Shown here one piece after another: positions 53,986 through 61,538 of a DNA stretch of 64,000 nucleotides. Below the pieces are notes generated by a model. That model was not told where the DNA came from, did no database searches, and was given only the letters and a program-made list of their open reading frames with translations. Made by a program: the position numbers and the translations under genes. Numbering within the stretch: position 1 is the stretch's first letter; every line of letters begins with the position of its first letter. Source of the DNA: a virus; IMG/VR virus record IMGVR_UViG_3300042938_001476, positions 1-64,000 of that record; one strand, given 5' to 3'.

Positions 53986-54198
53986 TTAACAAGTCCTTTG
54001 ACTTAATGGGGTATCGCAAACATCTGCATGCTTGGTGATGCGCGTGAAGTATTCCTGGTCTTTTCGTCTGAAAGATAGGATGCTGCCGGAGGTTCCGAGG
54101 ATGCAACAGTTTTGTTTAATGTTCTCCCGTGCGTAAATCTCAGCTTCTGCGAGAGAGTCGAACTGATAATTATGTGAGGCAGTGGACAAGGTGATCAC
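53986..54198 (-). CDS. Small hypothetical protein
   Basis: 70 residues from a GTG at 54198, chosen because AGGAGG lies 10 nt upstream; an earlier GTG at 54219 is possible. Contains SLAEAEIYARENIK and Cys pairs. The function is unknown. Confidence 0.5.
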   Translation of the reverse strand: MITLSTASHNYQFDSLAEAEIYARENIKQNCCILGTSGSILSFRRKDQEYFTRITKHADVCDTPLSQRTC

Positions 54199-54199
54199 T

Positions 54200-54388
54200 T
54201 TAGCGGTTCCTCCTCGCACGATCCAAAGCTGAACGGCATTGCATCATGATAAGCGAATCTGAGCCTTCGTAGGCATCGAGGACAGCTTCCAGGGCTTCCA
54301 TCATTTCGCGTTTAACTGACTCCCTTGAGAGGTGAGTATCCTTGAATCTGAATAGTGGCTTTTGCTTGTGTAGTGTTGTGGTTCTCAT
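54200..54388 (-). CDS. Small helical protein
   Basis: 62 residues, helical, from the ATG at 54388 overlapping the previous stop (ATGA). An A/C-rich leader (ACACCCAAGAAAAA) precedes it. No motif recognised. Confidence 0.5.
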   Translation of the reverse strand: MRTTTLHKQKPLFRFKDTHLSRESVKREMMEALEAVLDAYEGSDSLIMMQCRSALDRARRNR

Positions 54389-54522
54389 TTTTTCTTGGGT
54401 GTATAGGTTGATTTGAATTTTGGTGGTTGCTGTGTGTTTGCCGAGGCATTCCAAAGCCGGATATAGGCCTCGATGGGAAGGCAGTGACTGCCTTGTGTGG
54501 TTTTGCTGGGTGTTGTTTTCAT
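54385..54522 (-). CDS. 45-residue microprotein
   Basis: Both ends overlap neighbours by the ATGA pattern. Ends TYTPKKK; contains PIEAYIRLWNASAN. The function is unknown. Confidence 0.5.
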   Translation of the reverse strand: MKTTPSKTTQGSHCLPIEAYIRLWNASANTQQPPKFKSTYTPKKK

Positions 54523-54683
54523 AGTTTTCTGATGAACCGGAGTGCTGCGATTTTGTTTTTGAGAGCATCCCTCCAATATGAATCGTTGCGCCACTCCCAA
54601 TGTCTTGATATTGCGGCCATCAAGGTTATTTCAATCGTGTTTTGTATGTTGTGTGGTATCATTAGTGTGTTGGTTTCTGTCAT
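54519..54683 (-). CDS. 54-residue microprotein
   Basis: Starts MTETNTLMIP and has a helical, Trp-rich middle (RHWEWRNDSYWRDAL). Its stop overlaps the next ATG. It starts ~14 nt after a competing hairpin (54697-54712). Confidence 0.55.
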   Translation of the reverse strand: MTETNTLMIPHNIQNTIEITLMAAISRHWEWRNDSYWRDALKNKIAALRFIRKL

Positions 54684-54696
54684 TATCTGACAGTTT

Positions 54697-54748
54697 CTGG
54701 CATGATTGCCAGACTGCTACCCCCTCCGCAGAAGAGGTAGAGTGTCTG
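54697..54748 (-). promoter_or_regulatory. Structured RNA element, copy A (candidate switch)
   Basis: On the minus strand CAGAC and GTCTG flank a second stem CUACC/GGUAG and a loop around CUCUUCUGCGG. A competing hairpin CUGGCA-AUCA-UGCCAG (54712-54697) uses part of the GUCUG arm. The element begins one base after the stop of the upstream gene. Copy B at 57315-57365 has the same form with a different stem sequence (covariation). Confidence 0.5.
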
Positions 54749-54749
54749 A

Positions 54750-54968
54750 CTACTTCCAGAGCTTCCCAATGCGCTCCAAGTGTTGCCACATTGGCTTGTA
54801 ACGAGGAATTAAACAGACTCTTCCATCTTTGCGAATCCATTCACAGTCCGTCATCTTTCCATCCGAGTCATACCATGCGGAGCAATGACCCGTGAAGTTT
54901 CCGTGTATCTTGTGAAGGACGAATGAACCTGGATCGAATACCCCCCCGTCGAATGTTACTTTTTGCAT
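54750..54968 (-). CDS. Small hypothetical protein
   Basis: 72 residues from the ATG at 54968, overlapping the previous stop (TAATG) with GGGGGG upstream. Contains CEWIRKDGRVCLIPRYKPMW. The function is unknown. Confidence 0.55.
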   Translation of the reverse strand: MQKVTFDGGVFDPGSFVLHKIHGNFTGHCSAWYDSDGKMTDCEWIRKDGRVCLIPRYKPMWQHLERIGKLWK

Positions 54969-55237
54969 TATACCCCCCTCTTTGCTTTGCAGATTGCGTC
55001 GGATGCGTCGGAAATAAAATCCCATATTGGCCCGTCTGGATCATAGTGTTCAGCGTCTCTCACAGCTCGTTTCATGAGTCCTTCCAGTGCAGAGAGCAAA
55101 TCCGGTGCGGCGGCTATGAGGCGAGCGTTGGCAAGGCTTCCGCTGTGGAGTGCGCAAATCTCGCTTTTGCCGTGTTTAATCAATCCCCATGTTGCATCAT
55201 GTTTCCAAGGGGCGGGTGTGTGGAGTGTATTATTCAT
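54968..55237 (-). CDS. Small TPAPW-type phage protein
   Basis: 89 residues from the ATG at 55237. TPAPWKHDATW then ANARLIAAAPDLLSALEGL is a pattern I recognise from many phage and host small proteins. An upstream in-frame ATG at 55324 could add 29 residues that begin NTLENIY, similar to the neighbour at 55333-55689. Both ATGs follow a CTAAACA-type leader. Confidence 0.6.
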   Translation of the reverse strand: MNNTLHTPAPWKHDATWGLIKHGKSEICALHSGSLANARLIAAAPDLLSALEGLMKRAVRDAEHYDPDGPIWDFISDASDAICKAKRGV

Positions 55238-55332
55238 GTTTGTGTTTAGTTTTTTGGGGCATGTATTGAATGAATTTGAAGTGTTCACTCCATATTCATC
55301 ATAAATGTTTTCAAGTGTGTTCATTTTTATGT

Positions 55333-55689
55333 TTAGTTTTTTAAGTTTTTAGGAATGAGAGCCAGCGTGTTCCTGCCCTCTTCGATGACATTGCGAATCA
55401 TGCCGGAAAAATAAGAGCCAACGCCCTTGTGTTTTTTAATGCCAAAATGGTCACGGAAATCACGTGTATTTTCGTGAATACATTGTCCAAGATAATCTTC
55501 TGCAATTTCCATCCCGCGAAATGAAAGGGTTGCTTTTACCGCAAAGCAAAGCCAATACCCGTTTTCTATCATTCTTTGCGTTTCCCCCGTATCATCGAAG
55601 GAAAAATCATGGTAATTTTCCTCCATTGCGTCAACTGTGACGGTGAAGTTGCGAGTGTGGAATGTGTATATGTTTTCAAGTGTTTTCAT
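55333..55689 (-). CDS. Hypothetical protein
   Basis: 118 residues. Contains DFSFDDTGETQRMIENG and YWLCFAVKATLSFRG; a known phage-protein pattern without a function. A/C-only leader (CTAAACACAAAACACAAAA) before the ATG. Confidence 0.6.
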   Translation of the reverse strand: MKTLENIYTFHTRNFTVTVDAMEENYHDFSFDDTGETQRMIENGYWLCFAVKATLSFRGMEIAEDYLGQCIHENTRDFRDHFGIKKHKGVGSYFSGMIRNVIEEGRNTLALIPKNLKN

Positions 55690-55704
55690 TTTTGTGTTTT
55701 GTGT

Positions 55705-56103
55705 TTAGTTTCCAAGGTAGAAATAAATCTTTCCATCGTTGCTTTTGAATATGTTTGAAGGGGCTTGTCCTTCGCTTTGCATTTTCTCAGCTTCTTCCCA
55801 GTCTATTTCATCCAAAGAATCAGCGCCTAATTCGCGGACATCGCCGGAAACCCATTGCAAGAATAAAGCGTTCAATTCGTTATCACTCCATGCCGCAATC
55901 TCCTCTTTATTCCATCCGCCGCTTTCACGTGCAAAGTCACGCATAGCTTGCAACTTTTCGGGAGTGTTGAGTATTTGAGTGTTTTCAGCTTCCTTCTTTG
56001 AAGCGCTCCAGGTGTTTTGACCCGCATTTTCCCCGCCCTCCGCAATTGAGTGCGAGAGGGTGAAACAATTCATTTCTGCTAATGTTGTAATTTCAATTTC
56101 CAT
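55705..56103 (-). CDS. Hypothetical protein
   Basis: 132 residues. Contains KLQAMRDFARESGGWNKEEI and SDNELNALFLQWVSGDVREL, acidic second half. Conserved-looking phage family of unknown function. A/C-rich leader without SD. Confidence 0.6.
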   Translation of the reverse strand: MEIEITTLAEMNCFTLSHSIAEGGENAGQNTWSASKKEAENTQILNTPEKLQAMRDFARESGGWNKEEIAAWSDNELNALFLQWVSGDVRELGADSLDEIDWEEAEKMQSEGQAPSNIFKSNDGKIYFYLGN

Positions 56104-56133
56104 GGTTTTTATTTGTGTTTTGTGTTGAGTGTT

Positions 56134-56328
56134 TTATTGTGTAACGAGTTCGGAATTATTTCCTTGCCATTTGCGGAAAAAGTAAACCCCGCATTTTGTT
56201 ATCCCGCTATTCACTAAGCCGTTGGCATTTGCGGAAACAGCTTTCAGTTTTACCCCGTATATTGGCCATTGCTCGAAAGCAATATCTTTTAATGAGTTTA
56301 ACTTTTGTGTGATTTTTTTGTCATTCAT
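56134..56328 (-). CDS. Small hypothetical protein
   Basis: 64 residues, mixed, with VYFFRKWQGNN. Preceded by ACACACTTGAAACC and ATG. No family recognised. Confidence 0.5.
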   Translation of the reverse strand: MNDKKITQKLNSLKDIAFEQWPIYGVKLKAVSANANGLVNSGITKCGVYFFRKWQGNNSELVTQ

Positions 56329-56405
56329 GGTTTCAAGTGTGTTTGTTTGTTAGAGTGTTTACAACTCCATGCCGCGCACCTAATGAGATGCGCGGTGTTG
56401 GAATG

Positions 56406-56729
56406 TTAAACAATAGAATCCAGCGCCTTTTGGATATCTCTTGCCAGTGTTTTGCGTGTGTTCTCCGCCTGCTTCTCCGCATCGCGCATGATTTTATCAG
56501 CTTTCTCGGTTGCGGCTTTAAGCAGATATTCCGCCTGCTGCTTTGCGGTGTTGAGCATTCCATCATGAAGCTTGCGTGTTTCCGCCCAAGAGGGTGTTGG
56601 AATGATATCGCACCTCATGTCATGTTCAATGAACGGGATTTGACTTTCAAGCCATGGCCCACAGTATGAGTGAGAGCCTAATTTGTGCGCCAATTCCATG
56701 AGCGCCTGGATTTCATCGTGTTTTGTCAT
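56406..56729 (-). CDS. Helical coiled-coil protein
   Basis: 107 residues. The N-terminal part has Cys, Trp and His; the second half is a long amphipathic helix (KQQAEYLLKAATEKADKIM). Stop is contained in a palindrome-like TATTGTTTAAC. The function is unknown. Confidence 0.55.
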   Translation of the reverse strand: MTKHDEIQALMELAHKLGSHSYCGPWLESQIPFIEHDMRCDIIPTPSWAETRKLHDGMLNTAKQQAEYLLKAATEKADKIMRDAEKQAENTRKTLARDIQKALDSIV

Positions 56730-56991
56730 GTGTTGTGTGTTGTTTAGTGTTAACCTCGAAAGAATAGCCTCGCTTGTCGCAATAGTGTGTTTTGAGCGTG
56801 AAACGGGAAGGATCGTCCCATCCTTGTCTTGTCAAATGATGAGCAACCCACGCTAAAGCCGCTTTTTTGTGGACGGCCTCGCCTGATAATTCGTAAGGGT
56901 AGGGGATGGATTTAATCCGCCCCCCGAATGTTGCGCGGATTTTAGCGCCTGCGGTGTTGGTAGCTGGAATGTGTTTTGTTCGGATTAGCAT
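56713..56991 (-). CDS. LIRTKHIPATN-type hypothetical protein
   Basis: 92 residues starting MLIRTKHIPATNTAG, an opening I recognise from bacterial and phage small proteins without a known role. Later IPYPYELSGEAVHKKAALAW. Overlaps both neighbours by a few bases. Confidence 0.6.
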   Translation of the reverse strand: MLIRTKHIPATNTAGAKIRATFGGRIKSIPYPYELSGEAVHKKAALAWVAHHLTRQGWDDPSRFTLKTHYCDKRGYSFEVNTKQHTTHDKTR

Positions 56992-57095
56992 AAGATAAAA
57001 ATGAGTGTTGAGATTATGAGTGAGAGAGTCAGGAAGAGTTTAAAAAATCGATTCTTTGCCTTGCCGTGTTGTTTGTGAGAGTGAAGCCTGTTCAT
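56985..57095 (-). CDS. 36-residue membrane microprotein
   Basis: Basic N-terminus (MNRLHSHKQHGKAKNR) followed by one hydrophobic helix (FFKLFLTLSLIISTLIFI). Typical of a single-span small membrane protein. Overlaps the next gene by 7 nt. Confidence 0.5.
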   Translation of the reverse strand: MNRLHSHKQHGKAKNRFFKLFLTLSLIISTLIFILC

Positions 57096-57096
57096 G

Positions 57097-57285
57097 TTAT
57101 TTGAAGCGGGCCTTTTGCTCTTCGGTTCCGTGCTTTGCTACGGCTTCTTTAAGTTTGTCCAGTGCATAAATTTTCCGGTAAACCTTAGCTGGATAAAAGC
57201 CTCCGAACATATTCGGTGACCCCTCGAAAATGAGGGCCACTTGGTATTTTCCATCCCTGCGGGGGTTTGATATTTCAATTTTCAT
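57097..57285 (-). CDS. Small hypothetical protein
   Basis: 62 residues, basic, with PNMFGGFYPAKVYRKIY. Starts after a poly-A/C leader and below the second structured element. No family recognised. Confidence 0.5.
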   Translation of the reverse strand: MKIEISNPRRDGKYQVALIFEGSPNMFGGFYPAKVYRKIYALDKLKEAVAKHGTEEQKARFK

Positions 57286-57314
57286 GGGTTTTGGTTGTTT
57301 TTTTTGTTTTGAAT

Positions 57315-57365
57315 TCTGACATTTGGTCAGACTACGCCCCCCACAGAATAGAGGGCGCTTGTCTA
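57315..57365 (-). promoter_or_regulatory. Structured RNA element, copy B (candidate switch)
   Basis: Same plan as the element at 54697-54748. On the minus strand TAGAC pairs GTCTG, the inner stem is GCGCCC/GGGCGT and the loop reads CTATTCTGTGG. The competing hairpin TCTGAC-CAAAT-GTCAGA (57331-57315) overlaps the GTCTG arm. It begins one base after the stop of the Gp88-like gene. Confidence 0.5.
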
Positions 57366-57366
57366 A

Positions 57367-58041
57367 TCAGATGACAAAGCCGCTCGTGTCTTTTTTAGCT
57401 TTGCCTTTAGCCTTTAGGGCGATCACCGACCCTTTAGGGTCAAGAAAGCGCAAGTCAGATTGATCACCATCGAAGCATGGAGCGCCTTTCCATGTTTTCG
57501 GCATAGTTTTAAATACCGCCGCGACATTTCCCCCTCTTTCCATAATTTCCTCGCAAGCGCCTTCATTATCCTCTTTACGGGAAAATGTCAGGGAATAGTT
57601 TGAGGGTAGCTTGCCATCAAGGTAGTCCAACATCCTCGCCCTGTTTGGCGTATAGTCATAAAATGGGACTTCAGGGAATTTCTGCATGATATCCATGTTA
57701 TGCCATGGAATGTCGCTTGTGCCGTTTAGCCGCACACAGGGAAGCATTCCCTTTTTCTTTGCCTTTTTAATGAGGGCGGTAATGTCTTTTTTAATATCGG
57801 CAATAAAGGCGCTCTTATCCTTGAAAAAAGAAAGGGTCTTTTTTAGCCTCGCCGCCTGCACAGTTGAGAAAGCGCCTCGCCCGGCGCTATTCAAACAAGC
57901 TAATTCGCAGCCTGCGGATCGATGAGGACAAACCTGCTTTCCACTCATATTAGCGGGAGCTAAGTATAAGATGGCTGTGAGATAGCCTTTTTTTTGGCCT
58001 TTGATAGTTTTTGCGTTGGTGTCTACTGATAAGATTTTCAT
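57367..58041 (-). CDS. Gp88-like conserved phage protein
   Basis: 224 residues. A Cys-rich opening (CPHRSAGCELACLNSAGRG, ~residues 38-56) is followed by RLNGTSDIPW and FYDYTPN, then a C-terminal FLDPKGSVIAL segment. This order fits the mycobacteriophage gene-88 type family. The Cys pattern suggests a metal cluster. The function is not established. It sits at the start of the minus gene run that follows the origin-like gap. Confidence 0.6.
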   Translation of the reverse strand: MKILSVDTNAKTIKGQKKGYLTAILYLAPANMSGKQVCPHRSAGCELACLNSAGRGAFSTVQAARLKKTLSFFKDKSAFIADIKKDITALIKKAKKKGMLPCVRLNGTSDIPWHNMDIMQKFPEVPFYDYTPNRARMLDYLDGKLPSNYSLTFSRKEDNEGACEEIMERGGNVAAVFKTMPKTWKGAPCFDGDQSDLRFLDPKGSVIALKAKGKAKKDTSGFVI

Positions 58042-58328
58042 GATTTTTTAATGTGCCTTGATTGGCGATTCATGACATAGCGTAAAGCGTGCCAACTATC
58101 GGACAAGGGGGAAAGAGGGGAAAACTATGCACAGCATGATTCATGCCATGGCATTTATTGCCGCTTTTATAGGTAATTCTTGCCGCACCAGGCAGTTCTT
58201 GCCTAACGGAAAAGAGGGGTTTTTTGTAAGGCGAGTAATGCCAGGGGTTTGCGAAGAATCGCAGCAAGAAGCGTGCCAAGATTTGAGGACGGGTGAGAAA
58301 GGGAAGGGTGAAGAGATTGCATGGATGC

Positions 58329-58360
58329 ATCGCTATATCGCTATATCGCTATACAGCGAT
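58329..58360. repeat. Tandem ATCGCTAT units with hairpin
   Basis: Three consecutive ATCGCTAT copies followed by the hairpin ATCGCT-ATAC-AGCGAT. Confidence 0.7.
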
Positions 58361-58790
58361 ACTTGCCATATCGCGTATGGCATAGCTATAATTGCAAGTC
58401 TGCTTTTTGCATAGTGCCATTTCCTGTATATGGCGATACCCGATTTATTCCCGCGATGCATGCCATGCACAGCGCCCACAGCATGACAACGCCCCACAGC
58501 GCCCCGTATTTTCCAGCCATAGTATGACAGCGCCCATGCAATCAAAGCCCGTTACAAGCCATTCTCGAGAGATTCATTCCACTATCTATTCTTGATGTTA
58601 TCGGAAGTTATATTGATAGTCAACGAGTTACAATAGGTAGGTAGTATAATCATGCGCCTGGCAATCAACGGTGAGTATCGATGCGTATAGCATGGCGTAT
58701 GGCATAGAGCAACACAGGGCAGGCGGCGGACGGAGCAACACAGAGCGACACAGAGCAGGAGCAGGAGCAGCGGGGGGGGCGGAGCAGGCA

Positions 58791-58828
58791 CACAGCGAGG
58801 CACAGCGAGGCACAGCGGCACAGCGAGG
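58791..58828. repeat. Iteron-like CACAGCGAGG repeats
   Basis: Three full copies and one shortened copy (CACAGCGG) of CACAGCGAGG in a row. They lie immediately before the G-quadruplex motif. Confidence 0.65.
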
Positions 58829-58858
58829 GGGGCGGCAGGGGTGGCAGGGGACGGGGGG
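58827..58858 (+). other. G-quadruplex motif
   Basis: Four G-runs of 4-6 bases (58827-58832, 58838-58841, 58847-58850, 58853-58858) separated by short loops, on the plus strand. Fits the standard G4 pattern. Confidence 0.7.
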
Positions 58859-59214
58859 CGCAGCGTGGAGCGACACACGGGAAACAAGCCCCTACCTAAA
58901 AATATAAAAATAAAAATATAAAATATATCTTTACCTAAACCACTCTCCCTCAATCAGAAGGCAAATTCCCCTATGCTTTTTTGCCCTAAAAATGCCTATA
59001 TCCTGTTGAGATATGAGAGTGTAATGTTTGCGCTACACTAAGCTGTGGTAATGTCGCATATACGACGAGTTAAGTGCGTTATTCTTGCTTAATGCGTCAA
59101 ATAAGACACTTTACTCCCCTAACGATGATTTATATGTCATCACCATAAAAACGCATCTAACGCCACCCTGGAGCAACCGTGCTATATCCCAGTAGAGTAG
59201 CGTGGGTATATATT

Positions 59215-59517
59215 TTATGAGTTGGTATTGGTGGTATCTGATTTGCTCTTTCTGATAACATAAGTCATATCGATGCCCTGTCCCTGTAGAAAGCTGAGAA
59301 TTATTTCTTGGTCTGTTTCCAGTTCTTCGATTTTATCAATTAACCCCTCTGTGTCTTCCATGAGTTCTGCGTTCTGTTCTTTGAGGGATTGGATGACATC
59401 TGCTAAGAACTTTATTCCGGTTGTGATGGCTGCTGCTATTTTGACTGGATCACCCTTACCCTTGGCGAGGGACTTGATAGCTCTGTCTAATTCTGACATG
59501 ACTGGGTTGGGTGTCAT
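59215..59517 (-). CDS. Coiled-coil protein
   Basis: 100 residues. Starts at an ATG overlapping the previous stop (ATGA). Middle: a long helix (LKEQNAELMEDTEGLIDKIE). The function is unknown. Last gene of a five-gene overlapping run that begins at 60762. Confidence 0.6.
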   Translation of the reverse strand: MTPNPVMSELDRAIKSLAKGKGDPVKIAAAITTGIKFLADVIQSLKEQNAELMEDTEGLIDKIEELETDQEIILSFLQGQGIDMTYVIRKSKSDTTNTNS

Positions 59518-60152
59518 GGTTTATTTGCTTCAAGCCTCTTAATGACTTTCATGGCGAGGTCAACTTGGTCTTCCAAATTACTTACCTTATTCTCGGCTAT
59601 TGCTGCCATTTCTACTGCTGCCTTCCACTTGTTCTCCCACCCTGTTATTTGATTGAGTGCATCGTCGCGCTCGCGCTCCATTTTAGCTACACCTATCTGC
59701 CAATGGATTACTGCAAAACGATGTTTTTCAATTGCTTCGTCACGCTCATTGCACAGCTTATTCACTACCAGCATGTGCTCTGTTGCAAGGTTGTCGTATT
59801 TTTTTTGAATCTCGTCGCGGCCCATTTGCATATCTAAAATTTTGCACTGAGTATGAACTAATTCAGTATGAGTTCGATGATGCCACTTCTTTTCTTCATC
59901 AAATGCCTCCCGCGCATCGGTCAACAGCTTCCGCAACACAGGGACGCATCCGCAATGCTTCTCATCTGGATGGTCTGCCTCAACATGGAGTGCCGCATTC
60001 TCCCAATCAGACAGCTCCTGCCTCGCCTCGTCCCGCTCGCGCTCCAGTTTCTGCGCGTGATCCATCATTTCACTATACCGATCTGAAAGAACGCAAGGAT
60101 TATGTAGTTCGCAATCCAGCGCATCCGTCTCTGGTGTTGGTAGTTCGATCAT
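59514..60152 (-). CDS. Long TPETD-type coiled-coil protein
   Basis: 212 residues from the ATG at 60152 (ATGA overlap with the gene before). Begins IELPTPETDALDCELH, continues with KLERERDEARQELSDWE, and later repeats ERDEAIEKH and MERERDDALN. Predicted as one long coiled coil. Same family as 45186 and 60415; the function is unknown. Confidence 0.65.
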   Translation of the reverse strand: MIELPTPETDALDCELHNPCVLSDRYSEMMDHAQKLERERDEARQELSDWENAALHVEADHPDEKHCGCVPVLRKLLTDAREAFDEEKKWHHRTHTELVHTQCKILDMQMGRDEIQKKYDNLATEHMLVVNKLCNERDEAIEKHRFAVIHWQIGVAKMERERDDALNQITGWENKWKAAVEMAAIAENKVSNLEDQVDLAMKVIKRLEANKP

Positions 60153-60418
60153 TTTTCGCCCTCCTGTGAAACATCGTCGGCACACTCCCAACATTTTTGC
60201 TCTGGTGAGCAAACTGGACATCTCGCGCCCTCCTTTACAAAAGCCAATACATCCTCTGGATGCGTATCTGCAAATTGAGGGTGTGTTGAAAGTAACCCAA
60301 CCGCAATGCGTAGTTGCTGCCGCGCCTCGTCGCGCTCTTGCTCAAGTTTTTTATAGTCCTCTAATAAAACGCATTTTAGTCCATCAGCGAGTTCTATTAT
60401 TTGTGGGGTAAAGCTCAT
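60149..60418 (-). CDS. Hypothetical coiled-coil / Cys protein
   Basis: 89 residues. Has YKKLEQERDEARQQL as in the family above, then a Cys-rich end (CPVC, then CWEC). Overlaps both neighbours with ATGA. The 5' junction has GGGCGCGAAATGA. Confidence 0.6.
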   Translation of the reverse strand: MSFTPQIIELADGLKCVLLEDYKKLEQERDEARQQLRIAVGLLSTHPQFADTHPEDVLAFVKEGARCPVCSPEQKCWECADDVSQEGEK

Positions 60419-60762
60419 TTCGCGCCCCCCTTGAGTTGGTCAAGCTCGGCGCGGAGTTGTTTTACAGCTCCTGCATCTGCGTATTGCGGAGATACCCATC
60501 TTTGGCAAATAGTTTGCGCCCTCTCCGCGATGTAGCGCAGCTTGGAGTTCTTCTGCCTCGCCCTGTCGCGCTCTTGTTTCATCCTCTCAAGGTCAAGCAG
60601 GCGCAGGTCAACTTCTTGCAGTGCATCAGCCATTTCCTCCCTCGCCTCGTCGCGCTCGCGCTCAATTCTGCGGGCAAACTCTACTGACACACATTCACGG
60701 TCTGCGTTTTCTAAACCAACTGAGATTTCTTTATCTGTCTCCGGTGTTTGGCTACCAGTCAT
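60415..60762 (-). CDS. TPETD-type coiled-coil protein
   Basis: 115 residues from the ATG at 60762, with GAGGAG upstream. Opens TGSQTPETDKE and contains ARRIERERDEAREEMADAL, as in 45186. C-terminal QLKGGAK encodes the ribosome-site-like AAGG-GGGCGCG for the next gene. Confidence 0.65.
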   Translation of the reverse strand: MTGSQTPETDKEISVGLENADRECVSVEFARRIERERDEAREEMADALQEVDLRLLDLERMKQERDRARQKNSKLRYIAERAQTICQRWVSPQYADAGAVKQLRAELDQLKGGAK

Positions 60763-60955
60763 TTTTGTTCTCCTCATAATTTCTAACAGCGTCTCTCAAT
60801 GCGTTGATGAACCCAGCGGTTGGCTCAACATCTTTCCACGATGGTTGCTCCCACCGATCAATAAGTGCCTTTGCTTTCTCTACAATTTCAGCGCAGAGTT
60901 TAAGATGGTCAATAGCAACTTCAAGGGATAGCTCTTGTTTTTGTGTGTTTTTCAT
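60752..60955 (-). CDS. Small hypothetical protein
   Basis: 67 residues, helical. Leader is ACACACAA without SD. The gene overlaps the next by 11 nt. The function is unknown. Confidence 0.5.
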   Translation of the reverse strand: MKNTQKQELSLEVAIDHLKLCAEIVEKAKALIDRWEQPSWKDVEPTAGFINALRDAVRNYEENKNDW

Positions 60956-61152
60956 TTGTGTGTAATAACTTTAAGGATAAAAATGCATCCAAGTAATGAT
61001 ATCAGTATACCAAAATTAACCAACAATGGAGACAATACCAACCACCAACTCCAGTCAATGAACCCTGTCAGCTTGAGTGTGATGAATATAAGCGTTAGTA
61101 GATTTGAGAACGTCCCCCCCAATGATATCGTAGTTTTGTTTGCCATGATCAA
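60952..61152 (-). CDS. Small transmembrane protein (Fragile-X-F type)
   Basis: 66 residues. GGTFSNLLTLIFITLKLTGF then WSWWLVLSPLL and a final hydrophobic helix match the phage transmembrane Fragile-X-F-like family, predicted to sit in the membrane with two helices. The role is unknown. An internal Met start is also possible. Confidence 0.65.
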   Translation of the reverse strand: MIMANKTTISLGGTFSNLLTLIFITLKLTGFIDWSWWLVLSPLLVNFGILISLLGCIFILKVITHK

Positions 61153-61160
61153 GTGTGCCT

Positions 61161-61466
61161 TTACTTGCCTTTGATTTTATATTCTGACTTATTGAAACTC
61201 CAGTCAATTTCATCATAGTTGTCCCAGTATTTCTTTGTGATTGGCCTGGGTTTATCACCCTTACCAGCACCAACTGACTGTGATTTTAGTTCGTTGATTC
61301 GCGCTTTTCTATCGTCGTTGTTTTTTAGTTTCATGTTTTCGTTGAAAGTTTCGCAGGAACGGGTATGCATCCCCTTTTCAGACATCTGGTTCCCAAGGTT
61401 ATGAGCCTCCTTCGACTCCCAGACCTCGATGTGGTGTTCGACCGAGAAATCCCAGTCCATCAACAC
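61161..61466 (-). CDS. Phage protein with GKGDKPRPI motif
   Basis: 101 residues. SVGAGKGDKPRPITKKYWDNYDEI is a recurrent motif at the end of many small phage proteins whose function is unknown. Basic and polar overall. Confidence 0.6.
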   Translation of the reverse strand: MLMDWDFSVEHHIEVWESKEAHNLGNQMSEKGMHTRSCETFNENMKLKNNDDRKARINELKSQSVGAGKGDKPRPITKKYWDNYDEIDWSFNKSEYKIKGK

Positions 61467-61538
61467 TCATCCGTATATCATGTCTGCCTGCTAAATTAGT
61501 CTCCTCAACCATAGCGTCCTGTGGTTTCATCTGTTGAT

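Larger units (their letters stand above)
58042..59214. other. Non-coding origin-like region
   Basis: 1.17 kb with no convincing gene; the short ORFs here have biased, repetitive composition. From left to right it holds palindromes such as TGCCATGGCA, three tandem ATCGCTAT units with an ATCGCT/AGCGAT hairpin (58329-58360), repeats of CACAGC-type words, four CACAGCGAGG-like units (58791-58828), a G-quadruplex motif (58827-58858), and an AT-rich tract (58900-58932). The mix of iterons, G-run and AT-rich DNA is typical of a replication origin. Confidence 0.5.

Noticed and set aside
58070-58527. Several short frames in the origin-like interval
   Set aside because: They overlap each other on both strands, and the DNA is repetitive with palindromes; nothing supports coding.
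58582-58953. Minus-strand frame across the G-rich tract
   Set aside because: Composition is extreme (Pro, Leu, Cys runs) and results from the G-rich repeats; no start signal or family likeness.
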